Positions 1 through 5,161 of a stretch of 5,161 bases of DNA are shown here, piece by piece. The position numbers and the translations under genes are program-made. The notes beneath the pieces were generated by a model that searched no databases, was not told where the DNA came from, and saw nothing but the letters and a program-made list of their open reading frames with translations. Source of the DNA: Oscillospiraceae bacterium (GTDB lineage Bacteria > Bacillota > Clostridia > Oscillospirales > Oscillospiraceae); assembly GCA_016302405.1 (NCBI GenBank), contig JAEDNR010000104.1, forward strand, positions 1-5,161. The letters are read 5' to 3'. The stretch's first letter is position 1, and each line of letters starts with the position of its first letter.

Positions 1-99
1 TCCCTGCGCTAGCGCAGGGACACCCCCCTCACAAGTGCGGGGGGCAAGGCGTCTATCCACCCGTACACTATTTGGGGCCGGTGCGCTAAACGATCATTT
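1..99 (-). repeat. One end of a GC-rich inverted-repeat/stem-loop element, truncated by the window start
   Basis: Positions 1-45 are identical to 2703-2747. They comprise a perfect 20-base palindrome (1-20) followed by a hairpin in which C23-C28 pairs with G39-G44, closed by CA/TG around loop CAAG. Read on the minus strand, 39-68 also matches the left arm of the central element (block ACGGGTGG, then TAG, then CGCCTTGCCCCCCGC), so this is the same family. The outer edge is probably the 15-mer at 85-99 (GCTAAACGATCATTT), which recurs inverted at 5108-5122. The rest of the element lies outside the window. Mobile-element or structured-RNA nature is inferred. Confidence 0.7.
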
Positions 100-185
100 A
101 TCCGGCGTTTTCCAGCTATTGCCGCACAAAAACGTCCGCTTACGCAGGGAACCTTTATACGGTCTTAATGTGAAGCAGCAAATCT

Positions 186-217
186 TTGTACCTCCTTTAT
201 CCCCCGTTCCCTATAAT
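186..217 (+). promoter_or_regulatory. Putative ktrB promoter with a palindrome over the -10 box
   Basis: A consensus TATAAT lies at 212-217, 29 bases before the ktrB start. The best -35 candidate is TTGTAC at 186-191, but the spacer is 20 bases, longer than the ideal 17, so the -35 call is weak. The -10 box sits inside the inverted repeat TCCCTA-TAA-TAGGGA (208-222), which could be an operator or chance. The expected transcription start is near 224, giving a leader of about 23 bases. Confidence 0.45.
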
Positions 218-233
218 AGGGACAATATTCGAC

Positions 234-239
234 GGGAGG
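234..239 (+). promoter_or_regulatory. Ribosome binding site deciding the TTG start of ktrB
   Basis: GGGAGG lies 7 bases before the TTG at 247. The nearby ATG at 261 is out of frame with ktrB, and an in-frame stop (TAG, 217-219) lies upstream. The TTG is therefore the best-supported start; CTG at 241 would sit too close to the Shine-Dalgarno sequence. Confidence 0.7.
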
Positions 240-246
240 GCTGTCC

Positions 247-1575
247 TTGGGAAATCGGAAATGGATAAGGCTCAATTCCTTTCAGAGCATTGTGCTGGGC
301 TTCGCGGGGGTTATTCTGGGAGGAACCGGGCTGCTGATGCTGCCTTTTTCCACCGCCTCCGGGAAATCCGCCCCCTTTCTGGACGCGCTGTTTACCGCCG
401 CCACCTCCGTTTGCGTCACGGGACTGGTGGTCCAGGACACCGGCACCTACTGGTCCGTCTTCGGCCAGGTTATCATTCTCCTGCTGATCCAGATCGGCGG
501 CCTGGGCGTCATCACCGTGGCGGCGCTCCTTGCCATTCTCTCCGGGCGGCGGATCGGTCTGATGCAGCGCTCCACCATACAGGAAGCCGTTGCCGCTCCG
601 AAAATGGGCGGTATCGTCCGGCTGACCTGCTTCATTCTGAAAGTGACCTTTCTTACGGAACTGCTGGGCGCGGCAGTGATGGCTCCCGTATTCTGCCGGG
701 ATTTCGGCCCCCTGCAGGGGCTGTGGATGGCCCTGTTTCATTCGGTATCCGCTTTCTGCAACGCGGGACTGGACCTGATGGGCATACGGGGGCAGTATTC
801 CTCTCTGACCGCCTATGCTGCCGACCCCGTCATCAGCATCACCGTGATGGCCCTCATCATCACCGGCGGCATCGGCTTTCTGACCTGGGACGATGTGCGC
901 ACCCACGGCATTCACCTGAAGCGCTACCGGATGCAGAGCAAGGTGATTCTGCTTTCCTCCACCCTGTTGATCCTCATCCCCGCCCTCTGGCTCTATCTGG
1001 AATTTGACGGGATGCCCGCCGGGCAGCGGGTGCTTTCGGCCCTGTTTCAGGCTGTGACCCCCCGGACTGCCGGCTTCAACACCGCGGACCTCACGGCCCT
1101 TACCCAGTCGGCCCAATTTCTCATCATCATTCTGATGCTGATCGGCGGCTCCCCTGGCTCCACCGCCGGCGGTATGAAAACCACCACCTTTGCCGCCCTC
1201 CTGGGCTGCGCCTCCGCGGTTTTCCGCCGCCGGGACAGCGTCCACTTCTTCGGACGGCGGATTTCCCAGGAAGCGGTATCCACAGCCACCACCCTGGCCG
1301 TACTCTATGTGGGGCTGAGCGCTCTCGGCGCCATGGCCATCAGCGCAATGGAAAACCTGCCCATTCTGACTTGCCTCTTTGAAACCGCCTCGGCCATCGC
1401 TACCGTAGGGCTGACCCTGGGCATCACCCCCACCCTGAGGACCGCCTCCAGATGTATTCTCATTGCCCTTATGTATCTGGGCCGGGTGGGCGGTCTGACC
1501 TTTATCTATGCCGCCACCTCCGGCAGAAAGGTGCAGATGGGCCGCCTGCCCCTGGACAAGTTTACCGTAGGATAA
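247..1575 (+). CDS. ktrB: Ktr-type K+ transporter, membrane subunit KtrB (TrkH/KtrB family)
   Basis: This is the K+-translocating membrane subunit of a Ktr uptake system, 442 residues long, close to the usual KtrB length. The protein shows the four pore-loop repeats of the SKT superfamily. The selectivity-filter segments are VCVTGL (55-60), FCNAGLD (170-176), TPRTAGFN (271-278) and ATVGLT (385-390), each with the filter glycine. The gating loop GGSPGSTAGGMKTTT (300-314) is a KtrB/TrkH hallmark, and LGRVGGLT (411-418) is the conserved last-helix motif. The ends are hydrophobic helices with no cleaved signal peptide. Translation starts at TTG 247, set by GGGAGG 7 bases upstream. ktrA follows 17 bases after the stop with its own RBS, so the two form an operon. 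Family members form dimers on a cytosolic KtrA octamer. KtrB rather than TrkH is preferred because the partner is a single-RCK protein. Whether transport is coupled to Na+ cannot be judged here. Confidence 0.93.
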   Translation: MGNRKWIRLNSFQSIVLGFAGVILGGTGLLMLPFSTASGKSAPFLDALFTAATSVCVTGLVVQDTGTYWSVFGQVIILLLIQIGGLGVITVAALLAILSGRRIGLMQRSTIQEAVAAPKMGGIVRLTCFILKVTFLTELLGAAVMAPVFCRDFGPLQGLWMALFHSVSAFCNAGLDLMGIRGQYSSLTAYAADPVISITVMALIITGGIGFLTWDDVRTHGIHLKRYRMQSKVILLSSTLLILIPALWLYLEFDGMPAGQRVLSALFQAVTPRTAGFNTADLTALTQSAQFLIIILMLIGGSPGSTAGGMKTTTFAALLGCASAVFRRRDSVHFFGRRISQEAVSTATTLAVLYVGLSALGAMAISAMENLPILTCLFETASAIATVGLTLGITPTLRTASRCILIALMYLGRVGGLTFIYAATSGRKVQMGRLPLDKFTVG

Positions 1576-1592
1576 ACCAAAGGAGAATCGAA

Positions 1593-2240
1593 ATGAAATC
1601 AATTTTGCTTATCGGCCTGGGCCGGTTCGGCAAGCACATTGCCATGGAGCTGTACAATCTGGGCCACCAGGTCATGGTGGTGGATTCCAACGAGGAGCGG
1701 CTCAATGAAGTGCTGCCCTACGCTACCAACGGCCAAATCGGGGACAGCACCAACGAGGTCTTCCTTTCCTCCCTGGGGGTCCGGGACTTTGATGTGTGCA
1801 TTGTCGCCATCGGCAACGACTTCCAGAGCTCCCTGGAAACCACCTGTCTTCTGAAAGAGCTGGGGGGCAAGCTGGTGGTCGCCCGGGCGGAGCGGGACGG
1901 ACAGGCAAAGTTCCTCCTGCGAAACGGTGCCGACGAGGTGGTGTACCCTGAAAAGCAGCTGGCAAAATGGACTGCCATCCGGTTTACCTCCAACCATATT
2001 CTCGACTACATTGCCCTGGACAACGACCACGCCATTGTGGAGCTGGACCTGCCCGATGCCTGGGCGGGCAAAACCGTGGGAAAAATCGACATCCGCCGGA
2101 AATACGGCATCAATATTCTCGGTGTAAAGCGAAGCGGAAAGCTGCACCTCACCGTCACACCGGACACCCAGTTTTCAGAGGGGGATACGGTGCTGGTGCT
2201 GGGAGAAAACCGCGCGCTGCAAAAAGCGTTTCGTATCTGA
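1593..2240 (+). CDS. ktrA: Ktr-type K+ transporter, cytosolic RCK regulatory subunit KtrA
   Basis: This is the 215-residue regulatory subunit that gates KtrB. The N-terminal RCK_N Rossmann domain has the dinucleotide-fold motif GLGRFG (8-13), an acidic residue at the end of the second strand (D31), GDST (50-53) and AIGND (72-76). GADEVVYPE (112-120) precedes a crossover helix. Residues about 137-215 form an RCK_C/TrkA_C domain ending in EGDTVLVLGE. A single RCK unit of this size is typical of KtrA; enterobacterial TrkA is about twice as long with two units. In studied Firmicutes, ATP/ADP bind the N-domain and c-di-AMP the C-domain; whether this protein does so is inferred. The start ATG 1593 has AAGGAG 7 bases upstream; the open frame runs further upstream inside ktrB but without an RBS. 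A 7-bp hairpin covers the stop codon. Confidence 0.93.
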   Translation: MKSILLIGLGRFGKHIAMELYNLGHQVMVVDSNEERLNEVLPYATNGQIGDSTNEVFLSSLGVRDFDVCIVAIGNDFQSSLETTCLLKELGGKLVVARAERDGQAKFLLRNGADEVVYPEKQLAKWTAIRFTSNHILDYIALDNDHAIVELDLPDAWAGKTVGKIDIRRKYGINILGVKRSGKLHLTVTPDTQFSEGDTVLVLGENRALQKAFRI

Positions 2241-2245
2241 AACGC
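2226..2245 (+). other. Stem-loop over the ktrA stop codon
   Basis: GCGTTTC (2226-2232) and GAAACGC (2239-2245) form a perfect 7-bp stem with a 6-base loop. The ktrA stop codon lies at the 3' side of the loop and into the stem. No T-run follows, only GC-rich sequence, so it is not a standard intrinsic terminator. It could affect mRNA decay or coupling to the small downstream gene, or be chance. Confidence 0.4.
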
Positions 2246-2282
2246 GGCGCGCGCACGGTACAGGAAAGGATGGGATGCGCAT

Positions 2283-2435
2283 ATGGGAACCTGGATTCTG
2301 ATCGCGGCGGCTGCACTGTCTTTTCTGTTTGTCTTTCTGGGCGCGGTATGGATCGGCGGCTTCTTTGACCGGTATTTCCGTCCGGAGGAACCGGAAGAAT
2401 CGGAAGATTCCCAGGAAGCTCCCCCCGCCGTTTGA
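2283..2435 (+). CDS. Small single-pass membrane protein with an acidic, proline-containing tail (hypothetical, 50 aa)
   Basis: I do not recognise a family. The frame encodes 50 residues. A hydrophobic helix (about 4-28, WILIAAAALSFLFVFLGAVW core) is followed by the aromatic/basic DRYFRPE and a polar tail rich in E, S and P (34-50) ending APPAV. The positive residues right after the helix suggest a cytoplasmic C-terminus. The start ATG 2283 is preceded by a GGATGGG-like sequence 8 bases upstream, a modest RBS. It begins 42 bases after ktrA, on the same strand and with no terminator between, so it is probably cotranscribed with ktrBA. A role as a small accessory subunit of the Ktr complex is speculation from position only. 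The strong promoter for the next region overlaps its stop codon. An overlapping 32-codon frame from ATG 2270 is less protein-like. Confidence 0.55.
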   Translation: MGTWILIAAAALSFLFVFLGAVWIGGFFDRYFRPEEPEESEDSQEAPPAV

Positions 2436-2460
2436 TTCCGGCGGAAAATTGTGCTATAAT
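2432..2460 (+). promoter_or_regulatory. Extended -10 sigma-A promoter upstream of the structured element and kdpD
   Basis: TTGATT (2432-2437) is followed by a 17-base spacer and TATAAT (2455-2460), with TGC immediately before the -10 giving an extended -10. This is the best promoter in the window. Transcription would start near 2467, about 30 bases before the element at 2498. It would produce either a separate RNA or a leader of about 380 bases for kdpDE. It overlaps the last codons of the 50-aa gene. Confidence 0.65.
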
Positions 2461-2497
2461 AAGAAAAACGCGGATCGGTTGTAAGCAGCAAAGCGGA

Positions 2498-2602
2498 AAA
2501 TTGGAATTTGTCGGCAGTTAAGGTACACGGGTGGTTAGCCGCCTTGCCCCCCGCGTTTACGAGGGGGGTGCCGAAAGTAGCGCACACTGGTGGCGGGGGG
2601 AG
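2498..2602 (+). repeat. Left arm of the intergenic element
   Basis: It contains the terminal AAATTGGAATTT, the block ACGGGTGG at 2527-2534, and a hairpin with C2547-C2552 pairing G2563-G2568 around CG/CG and loop TTTA. A second hairpin, GGTGGCG/CGTCACC (2589-2611), extends past its inner edge and competes with long-range pairing of 2594-2602 to 2694-2702. It matches the minus strand of 39-68 more closely than the right arm does at the ACGGGTGG block. Confidence 0.6.
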
Positions 2603-2693
2603 CTCGTCACCTGCATATCTTTCACAAATAAGAGTGAAGAATAGGGCTGTAAATACAGAAAGATCAATTATTTGACGCTTTCGGAAATTTGTA

Positions 2694-2785
2694 CTCCCCC
2701 CGTCCCTGCGCTAGCGCAGGGACACCCCCCTCACAAGTGCGGGGGGCGAGGACGTCTGCGCCGCCAGTCCGCCAAATTCCAATTT
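2694..2785 (-). repeat. Right arm of the intergenic element, containing the 45-base copy shared with the window start
   Basis: A perfect 22-base palindrome lies at 2702-2723. It is followed by the hairpin C2725-C2730 with G2741-G2746, then GAGGACGTC and the terminal AAATTCCAATTT (2774-2785). Positions 2703-2747 equal 1-45 exactly; similarity then falls off. In opposite orientation it is a diverged version of the left arm. Confidence 0.65.
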
Positions 2786-2790
2786 ATCTG

Positions 2791-2796
2791 TATACT
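2791..2796 (+). promoter_or_regulatory. Possible kdpD-proximal -10 box
   Basis: TATACT matches the -10 consensus at 5 of 6 positions and lies 53 bases before the kdpD start, just outside the element's right end. No acceptable -35 is seen at the proper distance (2768-2773 reads TCCGCC), so it is weaker than the 2432-2460 promoter. Confidence 0.25.
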
Positions 2797-2849
2797 GAAA
2801 ATGCCGGAATCCGGAACAAGAAATAACTTTCCGCAAAAGGGGGCGCCGC

Positions 2850-4397
2850 ATGGAACGAAAAACAAACCGTAACGATTCTCCCCCTCACGGCGTGCCCTGG
2901 GGACTGACCCTTTCATGGCGGGATCTTGCCAAAACGCTCCTCATCCTGCTGCTTGCTACGCTCATCGGGTGGCTGTTCTACGGCCTGGGCTTTACCGAGG
3001 CCAATATCATCACCGCCTACCTTCTGGCAGTGCTCATCACCTCCATGGTAACCAGCGGCTGGGTGTGCAGCCTGATTGCCTCCATTATCAGCGTTTTCAT
3101 TTTCAACTACCTGTTTACCAATCCCCGGTTTACCTTCCGGGTCTACGACAAGGGCTACCCTGTCACCTTCGCCATCATGTTCCTGGCCGCCATGCTCACC
3201 GGCACTCTGGCGGGAAAGCTTCGGGATCACGCCGGAGAAGCCGCCCGCTCCGCTTTCCGCAGCCAGGTGCTTTTCGAGACCAGCCAGCTTTTGCAGAAAG
3301 CCCCCACCCAGGCGGACATTCTCCCGGGTATCGGCGGGCAGCTTGCCCGGCTCCTGAACCGCCCGGTGCGGGTCTGGCCCGCAGGCAGCAGTCCGGAAGA
3401 CGGCAGGCTGTTCTGGCCCGAGGGGCAGACTGGGACCTGGCCCGTTACGGAGGAAGACCGCGCCGCACTGGGTGCGGTCCTCATATGGTGCGCCAGGAAA
3501 GAGACCTCCGATGCCATATATCTACCCATCCGCTCCGGGGACCGGGTCTACGGTGCCGTTGCCATCCGGACGGCGGGGGACGCCCTTGCGGACTTTGAAC
3601 GCAGTATGGTGCTGTCCGTGCTGGGCGAATGCGCCCTGGCCATGGACAATAAGCGGATCGCCCGGGAAAAAGAGCAGTCCGCCCTCCTGGCCCAGAGCGA
3701 GCAGCTCCGGGCAAACCTGCTGCGCTCCATCTCCCACGACCTGCGCACCCCTCTGACCTCCATTTCCGGCAATGCCAGCAACCTCATGTCCAACGGTGCC
3801 TCCATTGATGAGGATGCCAAGCAGCAGATCTACACCGATATTTATGACGATGCCATGTGGCTCATCAGTCTGGTGGAAAACCTGCTGGCGGTGACCCGGC
3901 TGGAGAACGGGAAAATGCAGCTGCAAGCCTCCACCGAGCTGGTGGATGAAATCGTGGCGGAGGCTCTGCGCCATGTGGACCGGCGGGCCAGTGAGCATAC
4001 CATTACCGTGGAAGCCCCGGAGGACCTGCTTCTCGTAAAGGGCGACAGCAAGCTCATTATCCAGGTGATTATGAACCTGGTCGACAATGCGGTCAAGTAC
4101 ACCCCGCCAGGCTCCCATATCTGCATCCGTACCCAGGCGGCGGGGGACCGGGTGGAGCTGAGCGTTGCGGACGACGGCCCCGGAATTCCCGATGAACAGA
4201 AGCCCAAAATTTTCGATATGTTCTACACCGGTTCCAACCGTTTGGGTGACAGCCGCCGGAGCCTGGGTCTGGGGCTGGGCCTGTGCCGGTCCATTGCCGC
4301 GGCCCACGGGGGAACCTTGACCGTGGCAGACAATACGCCCCACGGTGCGGTCTTTTCCTTTACCCTGCCGAGAGGAGAGGTGACAATGCATGAATAA
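2850..4397 (+). CDS. kdpD: Short KdpD-type membrane sensor histidine kinase (DUF4118-GAF-HisKA-HATPase)
   Basis: This 515-residue membrane kinase corresponds to the C-terminal half of KdpD. Residues about 26-123 are the four-helix DUF4118 domain, with KdpD-like FTEANIITAYLLAVL (48-62) and NPRFTFRV (91-98). A GAF-like region spans about 135-265, then a short linker helix. The HisKA box SISHDLRTPL has phospho-acceptor H296. The ATPase has the N box NLVDNAVKYT (409-418), G1 DDGPGIP (441-447), F box FDMFYTG (455-461) and G2 GLGLGL (473-478), so catalysis should be intact. The N-terminal KdpD sensor domain and Usp domain of the roughly 890-residue E. coli protein are absent. No remnant is coded upstream: 2436-2849 is repeat and leader. 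AAAAGGGGG (2835-2843) is the RBS for ATG 2850. The gene overlaps kdpE by 8 bases. K+ or turgor sensing is inferred from family and context. Confidence 0.92.
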   Translation: MERKTNRNDSPPHGVPWGLTLSWRDLAKTLLILLLATLIGWLFYGLGFTEANIITAYLLAVLITSMVTSGWVCSLIASIISVFIFNYLFTNPRFTFRVYDKGYPVTFAIMFLAAMLTGTLAGKLRDHAGEAARSAFRSQVLFETSQLLQKAPTQADILPGIGGQLARLLNRPVRVWPAGSSPEDGRLFWPEGQTGTWPVTEEDRAALGAVLIWCARKETSDAIYLPIRSGDRVYGAVAIRTAGDALADFERSMVLSVLGECALAMDNKRIAREKEQSALLAQSEQLRANLLRSISHDLRTPLTSISGNASNLMSNGASIDEDAKQQIYTDIYDDAMWLISLVENLLAVTRLENGKMQLQASTELVDEIVAEALRHVDRRASEHTITVEAPEDLLLVKGDSKLIIQVIMNLVDNAVKYTPPGSHICIRTQAAGDRVELSVADDGPGIPDEQKPKIFDMFYTGSNRLGDSRRSLGLGLGLCRSIAAAHGGTLTVADNTPHGAVFSFTLPRGEVTMHE

Positions 4398-5082
4398 ACC
4401 GTTGATCCTGGTGGTGGAGGACGATCCCTCCATAAGAAACCTGATCACAACCACCCTGCGTCTGCACGAATACCGTTTTCTCACCGCCGCCTCCGGCAGC
4501 GGGGCCATTCTGGAGGCTTCCTCCCATAACCCGGACGTGGTCCTGCTGGATCTGGGTCTTCCCGATATGGATGGTGTGGAGGTCATCCAGCGTATCCGTA
4601 CCTGGAGCAATATGCCCATCATCGTCATCAGCGCAAGAAGCGACGATACCGATAAGATAGAGGCACTGGATGCCGGCGCCGACGACTATCTGACCAAGCC
4701 TTTCTCCGTGGAAGAGCTGCTGGCCCGTCTCCGGGTCACCCAGCGGCGGCTTGCCCTGATGCAGGAGCAGTCCTCCCCCATCTTTGTCAATGGGGAGCTG
4801 ACCATCGACCTGCCCGCGGGCTGCGCCTACTTAAGCGGTGAGCCCCTCCACCTGACCCCCATGGAATATAAGCTTCTTTGCCTGCTTGCAAGAAATGTGG
4901 GGAAAGTCCTTACCCACACCTATATCACCCAGAAGGTCTGGGGCCACAGCGACGACAGCGACATTGCCTCCCTGCGGGTCTTTATGGCGACCCTCCGGAA
5001 GAAACTGGAACAGGGCCCCGGCGCTCCCCAGTACATCCAGACCCACATCGGCGTGGGCTACCGGATGCTCCGGGTGGAATAA
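4390..5082 (+). CDS. kdpE: KdpE-type response regulator (OmpR/PhoB family)
   Basis: This is a DNA-binding response regulator of 230 residues, similar in length to E. coli KdpE (225). The receiver domain (about 5-117) has acidic residues E10/D11/D12, phospho-acceptor D54 within LLDLGLPDMDG, the switch serine S81 in ISARSDDTDKI, and K103 in LTKPF. KdpE-like stretches such as EALDAGADDYL are strongly conserved. The C-terminal winged-helix domain (about 132-228) includes LHLTPMEYKLLCLLARNVGK, VWGHSDDSDIASLRVFMATLRKKLEQ and the hairpin THIGVGYRM. The ATG at 4390 lies inside the last codons of kdpD and is preceded by GAGAGG 9 bases upstream, so translation is probably coupled. KdpD would phosphorylate it. 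In classical systems it activates kdpFABC, but no such genes are visible here, so ktrBA or distant genes are possible targets. No intrinsic terminator is seen after the stop. Confidence 0.94.
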   Translation: MNKPLILVVEDDPSIRNLITTTLRLHEYRFLTAASGSGAILEASSHNPDVVLLDLGLPDMDGVEVIQRIRTWSNMPIIVISARSDDTDKIEALDAGADDYLTKPFSVEELLARLRVTQRRLALMQEQSSPIFVNGELTIDLPAGCAYLSGEPLHLTPMEYKLLCLLARNVGKVLTHTYITQKVWGHSDDSDIASLRVFMATLRKKLEQGPGAPQYIQTHIGVGYRMLRVE

Positions 5083-5107
5083 AAAAGATTTTTGACATAA
5101 AACAGCA

Positions 5108-5161
5108 AAATGATCGTTTAGCTGACTACTTTACCTTGGATGGTATGCGGTCCGATGCGGT
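5108..5161 (+). repeat. Possible left end of another repeat element, truncated by the window end
   Basis: AAATGATCGTTTAGC (5108-5122) is the exact reverse complement of 85-99, the outer edge of the element at the window start. Further in, GGATGG (5139-5144) occupies about the same distance from the edge as GGGTGG in the left arm of the central element. The diagnostic C6/G6 hairpin would fall beyond the window, so membership is tentative. Confidence 0.4.

Larger units (their letters stand above)
2498..2785 (+). repeat. Intergenic element of two diverged inverted arms around a hairpin-rich centre (MITE-like or structured RNA)
   Basis: The ends pair with each other: 2498-2514 matches the reverse complement of 2769-2785 at 16 of 17 positions, including AAATTGGAATTTG. 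Further inward the arms share the C6/G6 hairpin, GGTG, TAGCGCA and CGGGGGGAG, the last pairing 2594-2602 with 2694-2702. The centre (about 2603-2693) holds stem-loops at 2620-2639 (6 bp, one G-T), 2647-2658 (CTGT/ACAG) and 2659-2681 (AAAG/CTTT enclosing TCAA/TTGA). I see no convincing gene or clear target-site duplication. The whole could fold as one multibranched RNA. Which reading is right is not settled by the sequence. Confidence 0.65.

Noticed and set aside
35..268. 77-codon frame beginning in the first repeat
   Set aside because: It starts in the C6/G6 hairpin and runs through the ktrB promoter into the ktrB start region. It is best seen as a chance frame through repeat and leader.
186..1007. 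273-codon frame on the plus strand overlapping ktrB
   Set aside because: It is a frame-shifted shadow of ktrB, Arg/His rich and without membrane or domain signals.
211..1602. 463-codon open frame on the minus strand opposite ktrB
   Set aside because: It is rich in Gly, Gln and His low-complexity sequence with no recognisable motif, and it is antisense to a clearly conserved transporter. High GC at third positions produces such shadows.
2006..2587. 193-codon minus-strand frame starting in the repeat element and running into ktrA
   Set aside because: It begins inside repeat DNA, crosses the small gene and ktrA antisense, and shows no protein-like features.
1..2747. CRISPR array from repeated palindromic units
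   Set aside because: The repeat copies are far apart, not regularly spaced, and separated by whole genes.
2467..2849. c-di-AMP (ydaO-type) riboswitch in the kdpD leader
   Set aside because: Such riboswitches often precede K+ genes, but I do not see their conserved core sequences in this leader, only an unrelated hairpin set.
2672..2872. 66-codon frame through the right arm of the element into kdpD
   Set aside because: Its coding content is the palindrome and hairpin repeat, and it overlaps the kdpD RBS and start. It is probably spurious.
3522..4628. 368-codon minus-strand frame opposite kdpD/kdpE
   Set aside because: It is antisense to intact kinase and regulator motifs. Its composition is typical of a shadow, and no RBS supports it.
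5092..5122. Promoter beginning with consensus TTGACA at 5092-5097
   Set aside because: No acceptable -10 lies 15-19 bases downstream (5115-5120 reads CGTTTA), so only a lone -35-like match is present.

Overview
The window reads as a potassium-homeostasis locus from a moderately GC-rich Firmicute, most likely a gut clostridial lineage (Oscillospirales-like). That placement is inferred from Shine-Dalgarno-led genes, GC-rich codon choice, the gene families and the style of the intergenic repeats. It is not proven by any marker gene. All four large genes lie on the + strand and look intact.

Layout. Positions 1-99 hold one end of a GC-rich stem-loop repeat element cut by the window edge. A promoter and leader follow to 246. 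ktrB (247-1575, TTG start) encodes the K+ translocating subunit, and ktrA (1593-2240), 17 bases behind it, encodes the cytosolic RCK gating subunit. A likely 50-residue single-pass membrane protein (2283-2435) follows. The intergenic stretch 2436-2849 contains a strong extended -10 promoter (2432-2460) and a roughly 288-base element (2498-2785) made of two diverged, inverted arms around a hairpin-rich centre. Then come a short KdpD-type sensor kinase (2850-4397) and a KdpE-type response regulator (4390-5082) that overlap by 8 bases. The last 54 bases look like the beginning of another repeat element.

How the genes work together. KtrB conducts K+ and KtrA gates it in response to nucleotides (and, in studied Firmicutes, c-di-AMP). 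The KdpD/KdpE pair would sense K+ or turgor status and control transcription. No kdpFABC genes are present, and this KdpD lacks the N-terminal KdpD/Usp sensor half. The two-component system is therefore most simply read as serving the adjacent Ktr transporter or targets elsewhere.

The main unexplained structure is the repeat family. Element ends at 1-99, 2498-2602 and 2694-2785 share a C6/G6 hairpin core whose loop-closing pairs differ by compensatory changes. The central element has a closing stem and several internal hairpins, and sits about 38 bases downstream of a good promoter. It could be a MITE-like mobile element, a structured RNA or kdpD leader, or both. I could not match it to a known RNA family.
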